A stretch of 37,732 bases of DNA, taken from the NCBI GenBank assembly GCA_019636815.1, contig JAHBWT010000039.1, positions 1 to 37,732 of the forward strand, read 5' to 3'. Made by a program: the position numbers and the translations under genes. The notes beneath the pieces were generated by a model. It did no database searches, was not told where the DNA came from, and saw only the letters and a list, made by a program, of their open reading frames with translations. Of this stretch, positions 1-7,944 are shown piece by piece (the stretch's first letter is position 1; every line of letters begins with the position of its first letter). The stretch comes from Nitrospira sp. GTDB lineage: Bacteria > Nitrospirota > Nitrospiria > Nitrospirales > Nitrospiraceae.

Positions 1-648
1 CAGGCCTTGCGTGGGGTGAGCCTCACAATCGAACAGGGTGAGTTTGTCGCGATTATGGGATCGAGCGGCTCGGGCAAATCCACGCTGATGAACATCTTGG
101 GCTGCCTGGATCAGCCTAGCAGGGGGCACTACTGGCTCAACGGAATCGAGACGGGAAGTTTGCGCCCCGATCAGTTGGCGGAGATTCGGAATCGGCAAAT
201 TGGGTTCATATTTCAGAGTTTCAATCTGATTCCCCGGACCAGTGCATTGGAAAACGCTCAATTGCCGTTGTTTTACAGAGGACTTCCTTTAAAAGAACAA
301 CGGGCGCTTGCCTTCGCTGCGCTTCAGCGTGTCGGCTTGGGCGGTCGCGAAGAGCATTCCCCGACTCAACTGTCGGGTGGGCAGCAACAACGAGTGGCGA
401 TCGCTCGTGCGTTGGTAGCCACACCCTCCTTGCTGCTCGCAGATGAACCAACCGGGAACCTTGATACGCAGTCCACCAGAGAAATTATGGACATCTTGGG
501 TGCTTTGAATCAGGACGGTATGACGGTGATCCTGGTGACCCATGAGAGCGACGTTGCGGCCTCTGCGTCGCGAGAAATTGTCATCAAGGATGGTCGGATC
601 CAGAGTGACCGAGTGACCAAGCAAAGCATTCAAGCGGCGGAGGCCTAG
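1..648 (+). CDS. ABC transporter ATP-binding protein, MacB/LolD type (5' end outside window)
   Basis: This is the nucleotide-binding subunit of a MacB/LolD-family exporter, which powers its partner permease from the cytoplasmic face. The reading frame is open from base 1, so the true start lies upstream. Visible motifs are Walker A (GSSGSGKST), a Q-loop in FIFQSFNL, the signature LSGGQQQR, Walker [13 protein letters not shown] and the switch His in LVTHE. The stop codon abuts the GTG of the permease gene at 649, so the two form one operon. In MacAB systems a membrane-fusion protein gene usually precedes this one; it would be outside the window. The substrate cannot be told from sequence. Confidence 0.93.
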   Translation, partial: QALRGVSLTIEQGEFVAIMGSSGSGKSTLMNILGCLDQPSRGHYWLNGIETGSLRPDQLAEIRNRQIGFIFQSFNLIPRTSALENAQLPLFYRGLPLKEQRALAFAALQRVGLGGREEHSPTQLSGGQQQRVAIARALVATPSLLLADEPTGNLDTQSTREIMDILGALNQDGMTVILVTHESDVAASASREIVIKDGRIQSDRVTKQSIQAAEA

Positions 649-1878
649 GTGTTCGTTTGGCTGACGATCCTGACGGCACTGCGTATCCTCCGGCGAAATC
701 GATTGCGGGCTGGTCTGACATTACTCGGGATCGTGATCGGTGTGGCCGCAGTCATCGCGATGGTCAGTATCGGTGAGGGGGCAAAGCAGGCCGTGCACAA
801 ACAAATTGCCTCCATGGGTACGAATGTCATCTTGATCTGGCCTAGCGCGACGAGAGTGGGTGGCGTACGAGGTGCACAAGGTAGTGCTGTAACCCTGACG
901 GTTGCGGATGCGATAGAACTCAAGAAGAAGGTTCCTCTTTTGACTGAGACTGGTTGGTCAATAAAAAACGTCACACAGATCGTACATGGCAACCGTAATT
1001 GTAACAGTCCGGTCTATGGCGTATCACCAAGCTATCTCGGTATACGAGACTGGTCTTTAAGCAGTGGAGGCCCGTTTGCGCAGACAGATATGGACGGTGC
1101 CGCTCTTGTGGCCGTTCTGGGCCAGACGGTCGTGAATGACATTTTTGAACCGGGAGAAGAGCCGCTTGGAGCACTGATTCGCATCAATAACGTCCCACTA
1201 CGGGTGATCGGGGTCTTATCGCCGAAGGGTCAGTCACTGTACGGTTCAGATCAGGACGATGTCGTCGTTATTCCGTTTTCGACCGCCGAGCGAAAGGTCT
1301 CTGGAACCCAGTTTCTGGGGTCGGTCGGAGGCATCTATGCGTCCACTGAACGAGTCGAGGATCTCCAAGACGCGGCGGAGGAAATTCGCCAGGTCATGAG
1401 ATCTCGCCATCGCTTAAAGAGTGGGGACCCTGATGATTTCACGATTCGCACGCAAGTGGAGATTGGGATGGTCCAAGAGGGAACAAGCGAGACGTTGACC
1501 GTCATGTTGATGGTGATCGCATCTGTCTCGCTCGTGGTCGGTGGTATCGGAATCATGAATATCCTGCTCGTCTCGGTCACTGAACGGACTAGGGAAATCG
1601 GCATCCGGATGGCAGTCGGAGCGAAACGGTTGCACATTATGATGCAGTTTTTAATTGAAGCGATGACTCTTGGAGTCGTGGGAGGATTTATTGGAGTGGC
1701 ATGTGGGATTCTGGCCGCGCACTTGACGACTATTATAGCCGGGTGGCCGACCATCATTTCGAGTGATGCTGTGGTGATCGCCTTTATCTTTTCCGTGGCC
1801 GTGGGCTTGTTTTTCGGCCTCTATCCAGCCAACAAAGCTGCTCGACTCAATCCTATCGAAGCATTGCGCTATGAATAG
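649..1878 (+). CDS. MacB-type ABC transporter permease (FtsX family)
   Basis: This is the inner-membrane permease (409 aa) of the exporter whose ATPase precedes it. It shows the MacB plan: one N-terminal membrane helix (about residues 20-42), a large periplasmic domain (about 45-270), then three helices (about 285-305, 330-355, 375-395) in an FtsX domain with the typical TERTREIGIRMAVGA cytoplasmic loop. The start is a GTG directly after the ATPase stop with no gap, which implies translational coupling. MacB relatives export macrolides, peptides, lipoproteins or siderophores by a mechanotransmission mechanism; nothing here fixes the cargo. Its 3' end faces the oppositely oriented HD-GYP gene. 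Confidence 0.93.
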   Translation: MFVWLTILTALRILRRNRLRAGLTLLGIVIGVAAVIAMVSIGEGAKQAVHKQIASMGTNVILIWPSATRVGGVRGAQGSAVTLTVADAIELKKKVPLLTETGWSIKNVTQIVHGNRNCNSPVYGVSPSYLGIRDWSLSSGGPFAQTDMDGAALVAVLGQTVVNDIFEPGEEPLGALIRINNVPLRVIGVLSPKGQSLYGSDQDDVVVIPFSTAERKVSGTQFLGSVGGIYASTERVEDLQDAAEEIRQVMRSRHRLKSGDPDDFTIRTQVEIGMVQEGTSETLTVMLMVIASVSLVVGGIGIMNILLVSVTERTREIGIRMAVGAKRLHIMMQFLIEAMTLGVVGGFIGVACGILAAHLTTIIAGWPTIISSDAVVIAFIFSVAVGLFFGLYPANKAARLNPIEALRYE

Positions 1879-1901
1879 GGAACTGCTCCGGGAAGCTCCC
1901 T

Positions 1902-3107
1902 TCATCCGTTGTTCAGTGAGATGATGGTTTCAATCGATCTCAGTTCGGATGCATCGTCTTGGTGCGCGAGGTTAATGACAAAGGGGTCCGGATATTCCTT
2001 TCCGTCGGGTCGATGCGTGATTGTGATGATCGGTTGATGTAATTGTGTTTGATTGAGTTCTGTGACTACCGCCACCTCCTGTGTATTGAGTCGTACATGG
2101 CTATGAATTGGATAGATTCCTATGAGGGTGATAAAAGTCGACACGATTCGTTCGTCGAGTTTTCCCTTCCGCACTTCTTGATAGAGACGCTGAAAGGTTT
2201 GATGTGATGTCAGCGGAGTGGTCCCTCCAAAACCGGTGAGTAATTCATCGTATCTGTCAACGACCATGAGGATGCGAGTGCGATCGGAGGTAAACTCCCC
2301 ACGGGCCTCTTTAGGGTATCCACCGTCGTCGAGGTATACGTGATGATTGGCAATGAGATGAAGGATGGAAGTGTCGAATCCACCTTGCCCTTGCAACGTA
2401 CGCACCCCCCGATTGGGATGAGTCTCAAATTCGGACTTCTCGGCCTGCGTAAGGCCGGACACAGTGTGGACTCGATGCCGGATCGCTGGTCTGATCTGCA
2501 AGAGTCCGATGTCGTGGAGCAGCGCGGCGGTGGCGAGTTCCTGCAGTTCCAGGGGGTTGAATTGGAGTGCTTGCCCAAGGACGAGAGATAGTGTGCAAGT
2601 CGTGAGGGCATGTTGACTGAGCATCGATTCACCTGGCTGATTCTGGCTCAGTGCCATAAAAAGAGAAGAGTGTGTGAGGGTTCTCGTGACGATGGTGATT
2701 TCTTGGATTGCTTCGGCCGCTTGCTGTGCATTGACAGTGCCGGTTCTTGATATCGTCATGAACATAGACTGAACAGCCTGGGTCAATTGCTGCTTGGCTA
2801 GCTTTGCCTGTGCATATTCTTCGTTCAGTTGAGCTAAGGGTTTGAGTGGCTTTACGGCAGGATCCGGCGATGCCTGGGCCGTGGTAGATGATACTGTAGC
2901 TCCGGAATACTGTGAGTGGAGCACGAGTCCTCGGGCGGGATCGATGACGACCGTTCGAACCCCCGCTCGGACCAATTTGTGAATTTGAGCATGACGCGAT
3001 ACGAGAAAGGAGTGGCGGAGAAAAGGACTCCGATACCAAGGGAGGTCTAGCGCGGAGACATACATTCCGATTTGCAGATCAGTGATCGAGATCCGTGTCG
3101 TTGCCAT
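1902..3107 (-). CDS. HD-GYP domain protein with N-terminal DUF3391
   Basis: The protein is 401 aa and cytoplasmic. The N-terminal ~65 residues match the DUF3391 type, a Gln/Ala-rich linker follows (about 70-130), and an HD-GYP domain spans about 140-335. HD-GYP proteins hydrolyse cyclic di-GMP. Metal-ligand candidates are present: His166, His198-Asp199 (LLHDIG), His230 (FETHP), His255-His256 and Asp287 (DRYDE). Two hallmarks are changed: the usual HDIGK reads HDIGL, and HHExxDGxGYP reads HHVYLDDGGYP, losing the Glu and one Gly. It may be a weak enzyme or a sensor. About 60 C-terminal residues have no recognised domain. It is the last gene of the leftward block. The RBS is poor, so the start is less certain than the domain. 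Confidence 0.88.
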   Translation of the reverse strand: MATTRISITDLQIGMYVSALDLPWYRSPFLRHSFLVSRHAQIHKLVRAGVRTVVIDPARGLVLHSQYSGATVSSTTAQASPDPAVKPLKPLAQLNEEYAQAKLAKQQLTQAVQSMFMTISRTGTVNAQQAAEAIQEITIVTRTLTHSSLFMALSQNQPGESMLSQHALTTCTLSLVLGQALQFNPLELQELATAALLHDIGLLQIRPAIRHRVHTVSGLTQAEKSEFETHPNRGVRTLQGQGGFDTSILHLIANHHVYLDDGGYPKEARGEFTSDRTRILMVVDRYDELLTGFGGTTPLTSHQTFQRLYQEVRKGKLDERIVSTFITLIGIYPIHSHVRLNTQEVAVVTELNQTQLHQPIITITHRPDGKEYPDPFVINLAHQDDASELRSIETIISLNNG

Positions 3108-3208
3108 AAGAGCACAAGTATGCAGGCTACGTAACGAAAAACTAATGCCCTTAGATATCGGTAAGAAAGGAAGAGAACTGTAGCTAGGAGATTGCTGAAA
3201 CCCTGAAG

Positions 3209-3805
3209 CTAGGTTGATGCGTGTAAGGAGAAAATGGTGGAAAGCGAGAGCTCAATACGAGGGCTCGCTTTATCCACATGTTTGTAAAGGTGGATTTCGA
3301 CGATGCGGTTATCATTAATGCGGAGGCCCTCGCATACGGCATCTTGAGTGATTTTAAGACCTCCATCGAGGTCACGCCGTAATGAGGAGGGAAAGAAGAA
3401 CCTGATTGAGATAACCAACGGTTCAGAAAGTAGTCGATCTCGTAAGCTGATCTTGAAAGGGGATCGTATCAATGTAACCCATACGTGTTGGCCCACCTGT
3501 GTTTTGTAGGCACGTCCCGCAGAGGATAGCACGCGACGTCCGTTCACTGTCGCATACTGATGGTTGATGCTGGGAGGAATAGGCAGAGTGACGGTGAGAC
3601 CGTCTGGTGTGACAATCGATGGGTGAGATGTCTTCCAAATGGTGGTTCTTGAGGTCAACCGGGCGGATTCGACTGCCACCGTCGTGTGCTGCATGGACGG
3701 TCGAGTGCTTGAGATAGGTGAAACCTCTCTTTCGGTTCGATGAGAGACGGTATGGGATGGAAAAGTCGTTACTCGATACTTGCGGGGATGTCGGGTCGAT
3801 GCCAT
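3209..3805 (-). CDS. RusA-family Holliday junction resolvase
   Basis: The C-terminal ~125 residues carry the RusA fold signature: LPIPPSINHQY near residue 75, then RRDLDGGLK with the acidic pair and Lys that bind metal in RusA, then INDNRI supplying the third acidic residue. RusA resolves Holliday junctions and is often phage-derived. The first ~65 residues are Ser/Thr/Arg-rich and look non-conserved, so translation may start later, for example at the ATG of MQHTTVAV. The annotated ATG sits 9 nt after the mraZ stop, which suggests co-transcription. A RusA gene beside mraZ in an otherwise housekeeping cluster is unusual. Confidence 0.8.
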   Translation of the reverse strand: MASTRHPRKYRVTTFPSHTVSHRTEREVSPISSTRPSMQHTTVAVESARLTSRTTIWKTSHPSIVTPDGLTVTLPIPPSINHQYATVNGRRVLSSAGRAYKTQVGQHVWVTLIRSPFKISLRDRLLSEPLVISIRFFFPSSLRRDLDGGLKITQDAVCEGLRINDNRIVEIHLYKHVDKASPRIELSLSTIFSLHAST

Positions 3806-3814
3806 GTGGCCGGA

Positions 3815-4255
3815 CTACAGGAGGTTTTGGATCTTTGCCATGTTTTGCTCATATCGATCTTCCGTACGAGCAATGTACCGACGCCAGTCGCTTGGATTCC
3901 AAATTTCCATTCTGTGATAGAGCCCGACGAGAATGATTTCCTGATCTTCATCGACCGGCACAAGCTTCCGCAAGCGGCTTGGAATCAAGACCCGCCCTGT
4001 CTTGTCGATATCGGATGAGCTGGCCTCTGAAACGACAAAATGCATGAAGAGGCGACTCTGGTCCTCATCTAAGGAAGTTCTGGTTCGTTCGAGCACCTTC
4101 TCCCATTCCTTCTTTGAATAGATCAACAAGGATTGTTCCGGGCCTTTGAGAAACATCACAGTTTCCCCATCGGCCTCAATTTGTTCACGAATAGGGGAGG
4201 GAACGATGAAGCGTCCCTTCTCATCGAGCTTGCACAGGTACTCACCAGCGAACAT
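3815..4255 (-). CDS. mraZ: Transcriptional regulator MraZ
   Basis: The protein is 146 aa, the normal MraZ length. It begins MFAGEYLCKLDEKGRF and has the two tandem AbrB/SpoVT-like half-domains, the first with DEKGRFIVPS and the second with DKTGRVLIPSRLR. MraZ forms a ring-shaped DNA-binding oligomer and normally represses its own dcw division/cell-wall operon. No rsmH, ftsL or ftsI follows here; the neighbours are a small HTH gene upstream and a RusA gene downstream. Its target in this organism is therefore open. The gene is separated from the HTH stop by 9 nt. Confidence 0.95.
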   Translation of the reverse strand: MFAGEYLCKLDEKGRFIVPSPIREQIEADGETVMFLKGPEQSLLIYSKKEWEKVLERTRTSLDEDQSRLFMHFVVSEASSSDIDKTGRVLIPSRLRKLVPVDEDQEIILVGLYHRMEIWNPSDWRRYIARTEDRYEQNMAKIQNLL

Positions 4256-4264
4256 CTTGACAAC

Positions 4265-4468
4265 CTATATCGAGGAGCTGGCAGAAGTTCTGGTTCGGTC
4301 TCGTATCCATTGCTCTAAATCTGAGCGTACAAATCGCCACTCTTTCCCAAGCTTAAAGGCGGGAATCTGCCGACTTCGTAGGTATCGATAGAGTGTGCGC
4401 TGAGTGATCTTGAGGTAGCGGCACGTTTCTGTCACCGTCATCAGCTCGCTTTTTGGAGAACTGCGCAT
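4265..4468 (-). CDS. Small helix-turn-helix protein (excisionase/HTH_17 type)
   Basis: This is a single winged-HTH domain of the excisionase family: LMTVTETCRYLKITQRTLYR followed by YLRSRQIPAFKLGKEWRF and DLEQWI. Such proteins bind DNA as small regulators or recombination factors. I chose the ATG at 4468 (67 aa, GGAG just upstream). A longer frame runs to 4609, but its extra 47 residues look non-coding and would overlap the preceding stop codon. A still shorter start at 4441 is possible. Position between the zinc-ribbon gene and mraZ suggests it belongs to the same transcript. Confidence 0.75.
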   Translation of the reverse strand: MRSSPKSELMTVTETCRYLKITQRTLYRYLRSRQIPAFKLGKEWRFVRSDLEQWIRDRTRTSASSSI

Positions 4469-4574
4469 GACTCCATCGAGTACCTGGACCAGCAAGACGC
4501 ACAACGCCTCCAGTATTGTGCGTATTCTAGAGGTCGTTGCACGAATGTCAAGCAAAAATATATGACAATGTATG

Positions 4575-4919
4575 TCAAAAACTGTCCGTTTGGTCGATTG
4601 TCTCTTCATCCGCAGGGGAATCGGCCATCATAGTTTCTTCTATGTCGCTTGTGTTCTCACCGATCTCTTTCCCCATTTTTTTCATGAGCCTGGCGACGCT
4701 CCTGGGATCGGTCTCGTCAAGATGGCCTAGGGTGGTTGGATCCATGAGCGATTGAAGCCTAGCCTCTTCTGATTTGGGGGAAGCAAACCTCGACAGCAGT
4801 CGGTCCAGCTTTGAGCTGCGGCAGTGCCGACATCTGGCCGAACCGGGAGACCTTGGGCTTAGGATCAGGATAGAACTTCGTCGATGACATTCCTGGCAGG
4901 CGTATTCATATATTGGCAC
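4575..4919 (-). CDS. FmdB-type zinc ribbon protein
   Basis: The sequence opens (M/V)PIYEYACQECH and continues with CRHCRSSKLDRLLSRF, the four-Cys zinc ribbon of the FmdB/CxxC_CxxC_SSSS family, here with Cys pairs about 25 residues apart. The role of the family is poorly known; a regulatory function has been proposed. I chose the GTG at 4919 because FmdB proteins begin exactly with PIYEY and a TGGAG lies about 10 nt upstream; the longer ATG frame adds an unrelated tail overlapping comF. The C-terminal half is acidic and low in complexity (EETMMADSPADEE). Confidence 0.85.
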   Translation of the reverse strand: MPIYEYACQECHRRSSILILSPRSPGSARCRHCRSSKLDRLLSRFASPKSEEARLQSLMDPTTLGHLDETDPRSVARLMKKMGKEIGENTSDIEETMMADSPADEETIDQTDSF

Positions 4920-4923
4920 GGAT

Positions 4924-5739
4924 TCAGACTCCAAACGGTTCGAAATGGTGTTGGTGTTGAGTATGGAGACGATCTGGAATGAGATCACGATCCAGGGTTC
5001 GTCCCAACGTCAGCACCAGGACGTCGGACGAACCGGCCTTGCGCAATGACTTCGCACATTCGTTGACTGTCGTGCCGGTTGTGAAGACATCGTCGATGAG
5101 GAGAACACGTTTCTTGATGATCGCATCAGGATATCGCAATGCAAATGCCCCACGGAGGTTTTTCAGCCGACTCTTTTGGGAGAGTATGGTCTGGGGAGGG
5201 GATGGAGTGGTGCGTATCAGATTGGTGTACGAGACCGGAATACCCAGCACGCGTCCGATCCGATCGGCGAGGAGCAACGACTGATTGAATTCCCGTTGAC
5301 GAAGCCTTTCACGGTGCAATGGAACCGGCATGATCACATCCAGGCGATCGAGTAAAGGAAGTTGCTCCGTCATAAGAGCTCCAAGAGCCGATGCCAATGA
5401 GACCTTGCCCCGATACTTGAATAAACAGATTGCGTCACGGAGAGGTGATGTGTAGGGATAGAGAGTCCACGCTCTTGTGTACGAAGGTGGACGCATGAGG
5501 CATGGTTGGCAGACATGGTTAGGATTGTACGCGGTGGGAATGGCGGACGGGAAAGGACGGTCGCATCGTGAGCATCGAGAGGAAGGCATCCGTACTATAG
5601 TGCGCCAGCAACCGGCACAAAAATGAGGAGTCGGATCATCGGTCAGCAGGGAACCACAGATCGAACAATGAACCGGCAGCACAAATCGTATCGTGCGACG
5701 CATGAGACCCGGCATCCATTCTGAGATACGGCTGCCCAT
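4924..5739 (-). CDS. comF: ComF family protein (phosphoribosyltransferase fold)
   Basis: The protein is 271 aa. The N-terminal part has a four-Cys zinc motif (CSIC, CAGC, CSRC, CQPC), and the C-terminal part is a type I phosphoribosyltransferase domain with the PRPP loop VLLIDDVFTTGTT. ComF is needed for DNA uptake in naturally competent bacteria and is thought to act on incoming single-stranded DNA in the cytoplasm. Many non-competent species also keep it. The gene heads the leftward block; the stop lies 4 nt before the GTG of the zinc-ribbon gene. No pilus or ComEC gene is seen in the window. Confidence 0.92.
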   Translation of the reverse strand: MGSRISEWMPGLMRRTIRFVLPVHCSICGSLLTDDPTPHFCAGCWRTIVRMPSSRCSRCDRPFPSAIPTAYNPNHVCQPCLMRPPSYTRAWTLYPYTSPLRDAICLFKYRGKVSLASALGALMTEQLPLLDRLDVIMPVPLHRERLRQREFNQSLLLADRIGRVLGIPVSYTNLIRTTPSPPQTILSQKSRLKNLRGAFALRYPDAIIKKRVLLIDDVFTTGTTVNECAKSLRKAGSSDVLVLTLGRTLDRDLIPDRLHTQHQHHFEPFGV

Positions 5740-5885
5740 TACCTGACCTTGCGTATGTCTTCCCGATCTTCTCTTTATGGTGAAGTGCCAGCGGTTGTCA
5801 AGGTTGTCGCTCTTTGATTCGTTGTGCTATAGGAATGCGAACACTCAGATCGGCAGGGGGTGATTGTTTCGGAGTGAGCAGCCTT

Positions 5886-6587
5886 ATGGTAACACTGAGA
5901 CAGCTGTGTAAGACTTATGCACGTGGCCAAGCCATGGTCTCGGCATTGCGGGACGTGAATTTGGAGGTTCAATACGGGGAATTTTGTGCATTTGTGGGAC
6001 CCAGCGGTTGTGGGAAAAGTACTCTCCTAAACCTCGTGGCGGGTTTGGATATCCCGACCTCGGGGGAAATCGTGCTTGACGGACGGTCGACAACAAATCT
6101 GACCAGTTATGAATGGACCAAGATCAGGCGTGAAACAATCGGCATTGTCTTTCAGGCCTTTCATCTTGTGCATGGCTTGACGGCGGAAGAAAATGTCGCT
6201 CTACCATTGATGTTACGTGGCGATGACGGAAGGGGCGTGAGCAAACGAGTCGACGAAATGTTGGAGCGTGTGGGGATGACGCACAGGCGTCAACACCGGC
6301 CAGCGGAACTTTCCGGCGGAGAACAGCAACGAATCGCCATTGCGAGAGCGTTGGTTCATCGACCCCGTCTCCTTCTTGCCGATGAACCGACGGGCAATAT
6401 CGACTCTCATCAAGGAGCGGAGATCATGACACTCATTCGAGATCTGGCGACCTCCGGAGGGCAAACGGTCCTCTTGGTGACTCATAGCGCACTGGCAGCG
6501 AAAACTGGAGATTATACGTGGACGATGCGGGATGGACGATTGGTTTCACGCACTCCACGAGAGGCCGATTTGGTGGCTTCATGGTGA
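5886..6587 (+). CDS. ABC transporter ATP-binding protein (LolD/DevA type)
   Basis: The protein is 233 aa with Walker A (GPSGCGKST, residues 38-46), Q-loop FQAFHL, signature LSGGEQQR, Walker [13 protein letters not shown] and switch LVTHS. I chose the ATG at 5886, giving MVTLRQLCKTY, the normal N terminus of the family; GGAG lies about 11 nt upstream. The likely partner is the 869-aa FtsX-type permease at 7945, but pyrD and an antisense LuxR-type gene separate them. The ATPase stop overlaps the pyrD start. Such pairs work on lipoproteins, peptides or envelope lipids; the cargo is unknown. A 146-bp gap divides it from divergent comF and presumably holds both promoters. Confidence 0.9.
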   Translation: MVTLRQLCKTYARGQAMVSALRDVNLEVQYGEFCAFVGPSGCGKSTLLNLVAGLDIPTSGEIVLDGRSTTNLTSYEWTKIRRETIGIVFQAFHLVHGLTAEENVALPLMLRGDDGRGVSKRVDEMLERVGMTHRRQHRPAELSGGEQQRIAIARALVHRPRLLLADEPTGNIDSHQGAEIMTLIRDLATSGGQTVLLVTHSALAAKTGDYTWTMRDGRLVSRTPREADLVASW

Positions 6588-7510
6588 ATTTGTCGACGAC
6601 GATCGCCGGCGTCACGTTTCCGAGCTGTTTCATGAATGCCGCTGGAGCGTTGTGTGTGACACAGGAAGAACTCGAGGCGCTGGGCCGGTCCGGTGCCGGG
6701 GCGATTGTCACCAAATCCATGACAATCGAAGCACGCCAAGGCAACCCTGAGCCCAGGTATTATGGATTTTGGGGCGGATCAATCAATTCAATGGGGCTTC
6801 CCAATCTTGGATACAAAGCCTATGCCGAATTGATTCCCCGCTTGAAACGGTTCGGAAAGCCCGTCATTGCGAGTGTAGCAGGGCTTGGGGAGGACGATTT
6901 TCCAACGATTGCTGAATTCATTGATGCCGCCTGCCCGGATCTCATCGAGGTCAATCTTTCCTGCCCAAATATTCCAGGTAAGCCACAGATTGGCTACGAT
7001 CCAGAGGCTTCAGAGCGACTCCTCAAGAAAGTTCGACCAAAAGTTACGGTGCCGATGGGAGTCAAGCTGCCTCCGTACTTTGACCCGGCCCATCATGAGG
7101 TGATGAGTGCGGTGCTCGGTCGTTGCGGCGTTGACTTTCTTAACTTGATCAATTCGGTGGGGAATGGATTGGTGGTGGACCCGGAACGAGAAACTGTCGT
7201 CATCAAGCCGAAGGGTGGATTCGGCGGGGTAGGCGGACGAATCATCAAGCCGGTGGCATTGGCCAATGTCCGAGCGTTCTTTAAGTTCTTTGAGGGCAAA
7301 ATGCCAATCATCGGCACCGGAGGAGTTGTTGAGGGAATCGACGCATTTGAACATTTCCTGTGCGGCGCGTCGGCCGTCCAGATCGGCACGGTGCTCGTTG
7401 AAGAGGGGGTGGATGTCTTCGGTCGACTTGAGGCAGAACTGAGCGCTGTCTTGATGAGGAAAGGATACCAGTCAATTCAGGAATGCCGAGGACGGCTCAA
7501 CGAACTCTGA
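6581..7510 (+). CDS. pyrD: Dihydroorotate dehydrogenase, class 1A-like
   Basis: This FMN enzyme oxidises dihydroorotate to orotate in pyrimidine synthesis. The 309-aa protein has the class 1 barrel, the active-site Cys128 in NLSCPNIPGKPQIGYD, Lys in VKLPPYF, the NSVGNGL motif, IKPKGGFGGVGG, and the phosphate site GTGGVVEG with CGASAVQIGT. NLSCPN-PGKPQ and KPK-GFGG-GG are typical of class 1A (fumarate-using, soluble) enzymes rather than 1B, and no pyrK lies next to it. The ATG at 6581 overlaps the ATPase stop by 7 nt (a GTG at 6584 is also possible), so translation is probably coupled to a transporter gene, an odd partnership. Confidence 0.92.
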   Translation: MVNLSTTIAGVTFPSCFMNAAGALCVTQEELEALGRSGAGAIVTKSMTIEARQGNPEPRYYGFWGGSINSMGLPNLGYKAYAELIPRLKRFGKPVIASVAGLGEDDFPTIAEFIDAACPDLIEVNLSCPNIPGKPQIGYDPEASERLLKKVRPKVTVPMGVKLPPYFDPAHHEVMSAVLGRCGVDFLNLINSVGNGLVVDPERETVVIKPKGGFGGVGGRIIKPVALANVRAFFKFFEGKMPIIGTGGVVEGIDAFEHFLCGASAVQIGTVLVEEGVDVFGRLEAELSAVLMRKGYQSIQECRGRLNEL

Positions 7511-7512
7511 TA

Positions 7513-7791
7513 TTACTTACCGCTGAAGTTGCGAGGCAATAGGTTCTGCTGGAGTGCTTGACGCAGAAGTTGTGCCACGTTCCGCACATTAAGTCGATGC
7601 ATCAAGTTGAACCGATGAACTTCAACGGTTCGGACACTGATCTTCAGGGACCCGGCAATCTCTCGATTGGTATGGCCCAGGGCGACGAGGCGTAGGATCT
7701 CACGTTGCCGGGGTGTAATATGGGGTGCGGTTTTGAGGCTGCGAGCTGTCCGTCTTAGTCGAACTGGCGCGACACCTTTATGCTTTATCAT
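7513..7791 (-). CDS. Stand-alone LuxR/GerE-type HTH regulator
   Basis: This 92-aa protein consists of little more than a LuxR-type DNA-binding domain: TPRQREILRLVALGHTNREI, then GSLKISVRTVEVHR and LMHRLNVRNVAQLLRQAL. There is no receiver, autoinducer or PAS domain, so its activity must be set by abundance or a partner protein, as for GerE-like regulators. A clear AAGGAG stands 5 nt before the ATG. It converges with pyrD (stops 2 nt apart) and is divergent from the permease gene at 7945, making that permease a plausible target. This last point is inference. Confidence 0.88.
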   Translation of the reverse strand: MIKHKGVAPVRLRRTARSLKTAPHITPRQREILRLVALGHTNREIAGSLKISVRTVEVHRFNLMHRLNVRNVAQLLRQALQQNLLPRNFSGK

Positions 7792-7944
7792 CGCTACTCC
7801 TTCTCGATATTCGTTGCAAGTCTAGCAAATGATGGAAATTGTGTAAACGAAATGACCGATATGCGCAGAATCCCGATCAACTTTATTCCCTACATGATGT
7901 GCCAAATGCGTCCATTGCCGTAGGCTCTGTCTTCCTCAAAATTA

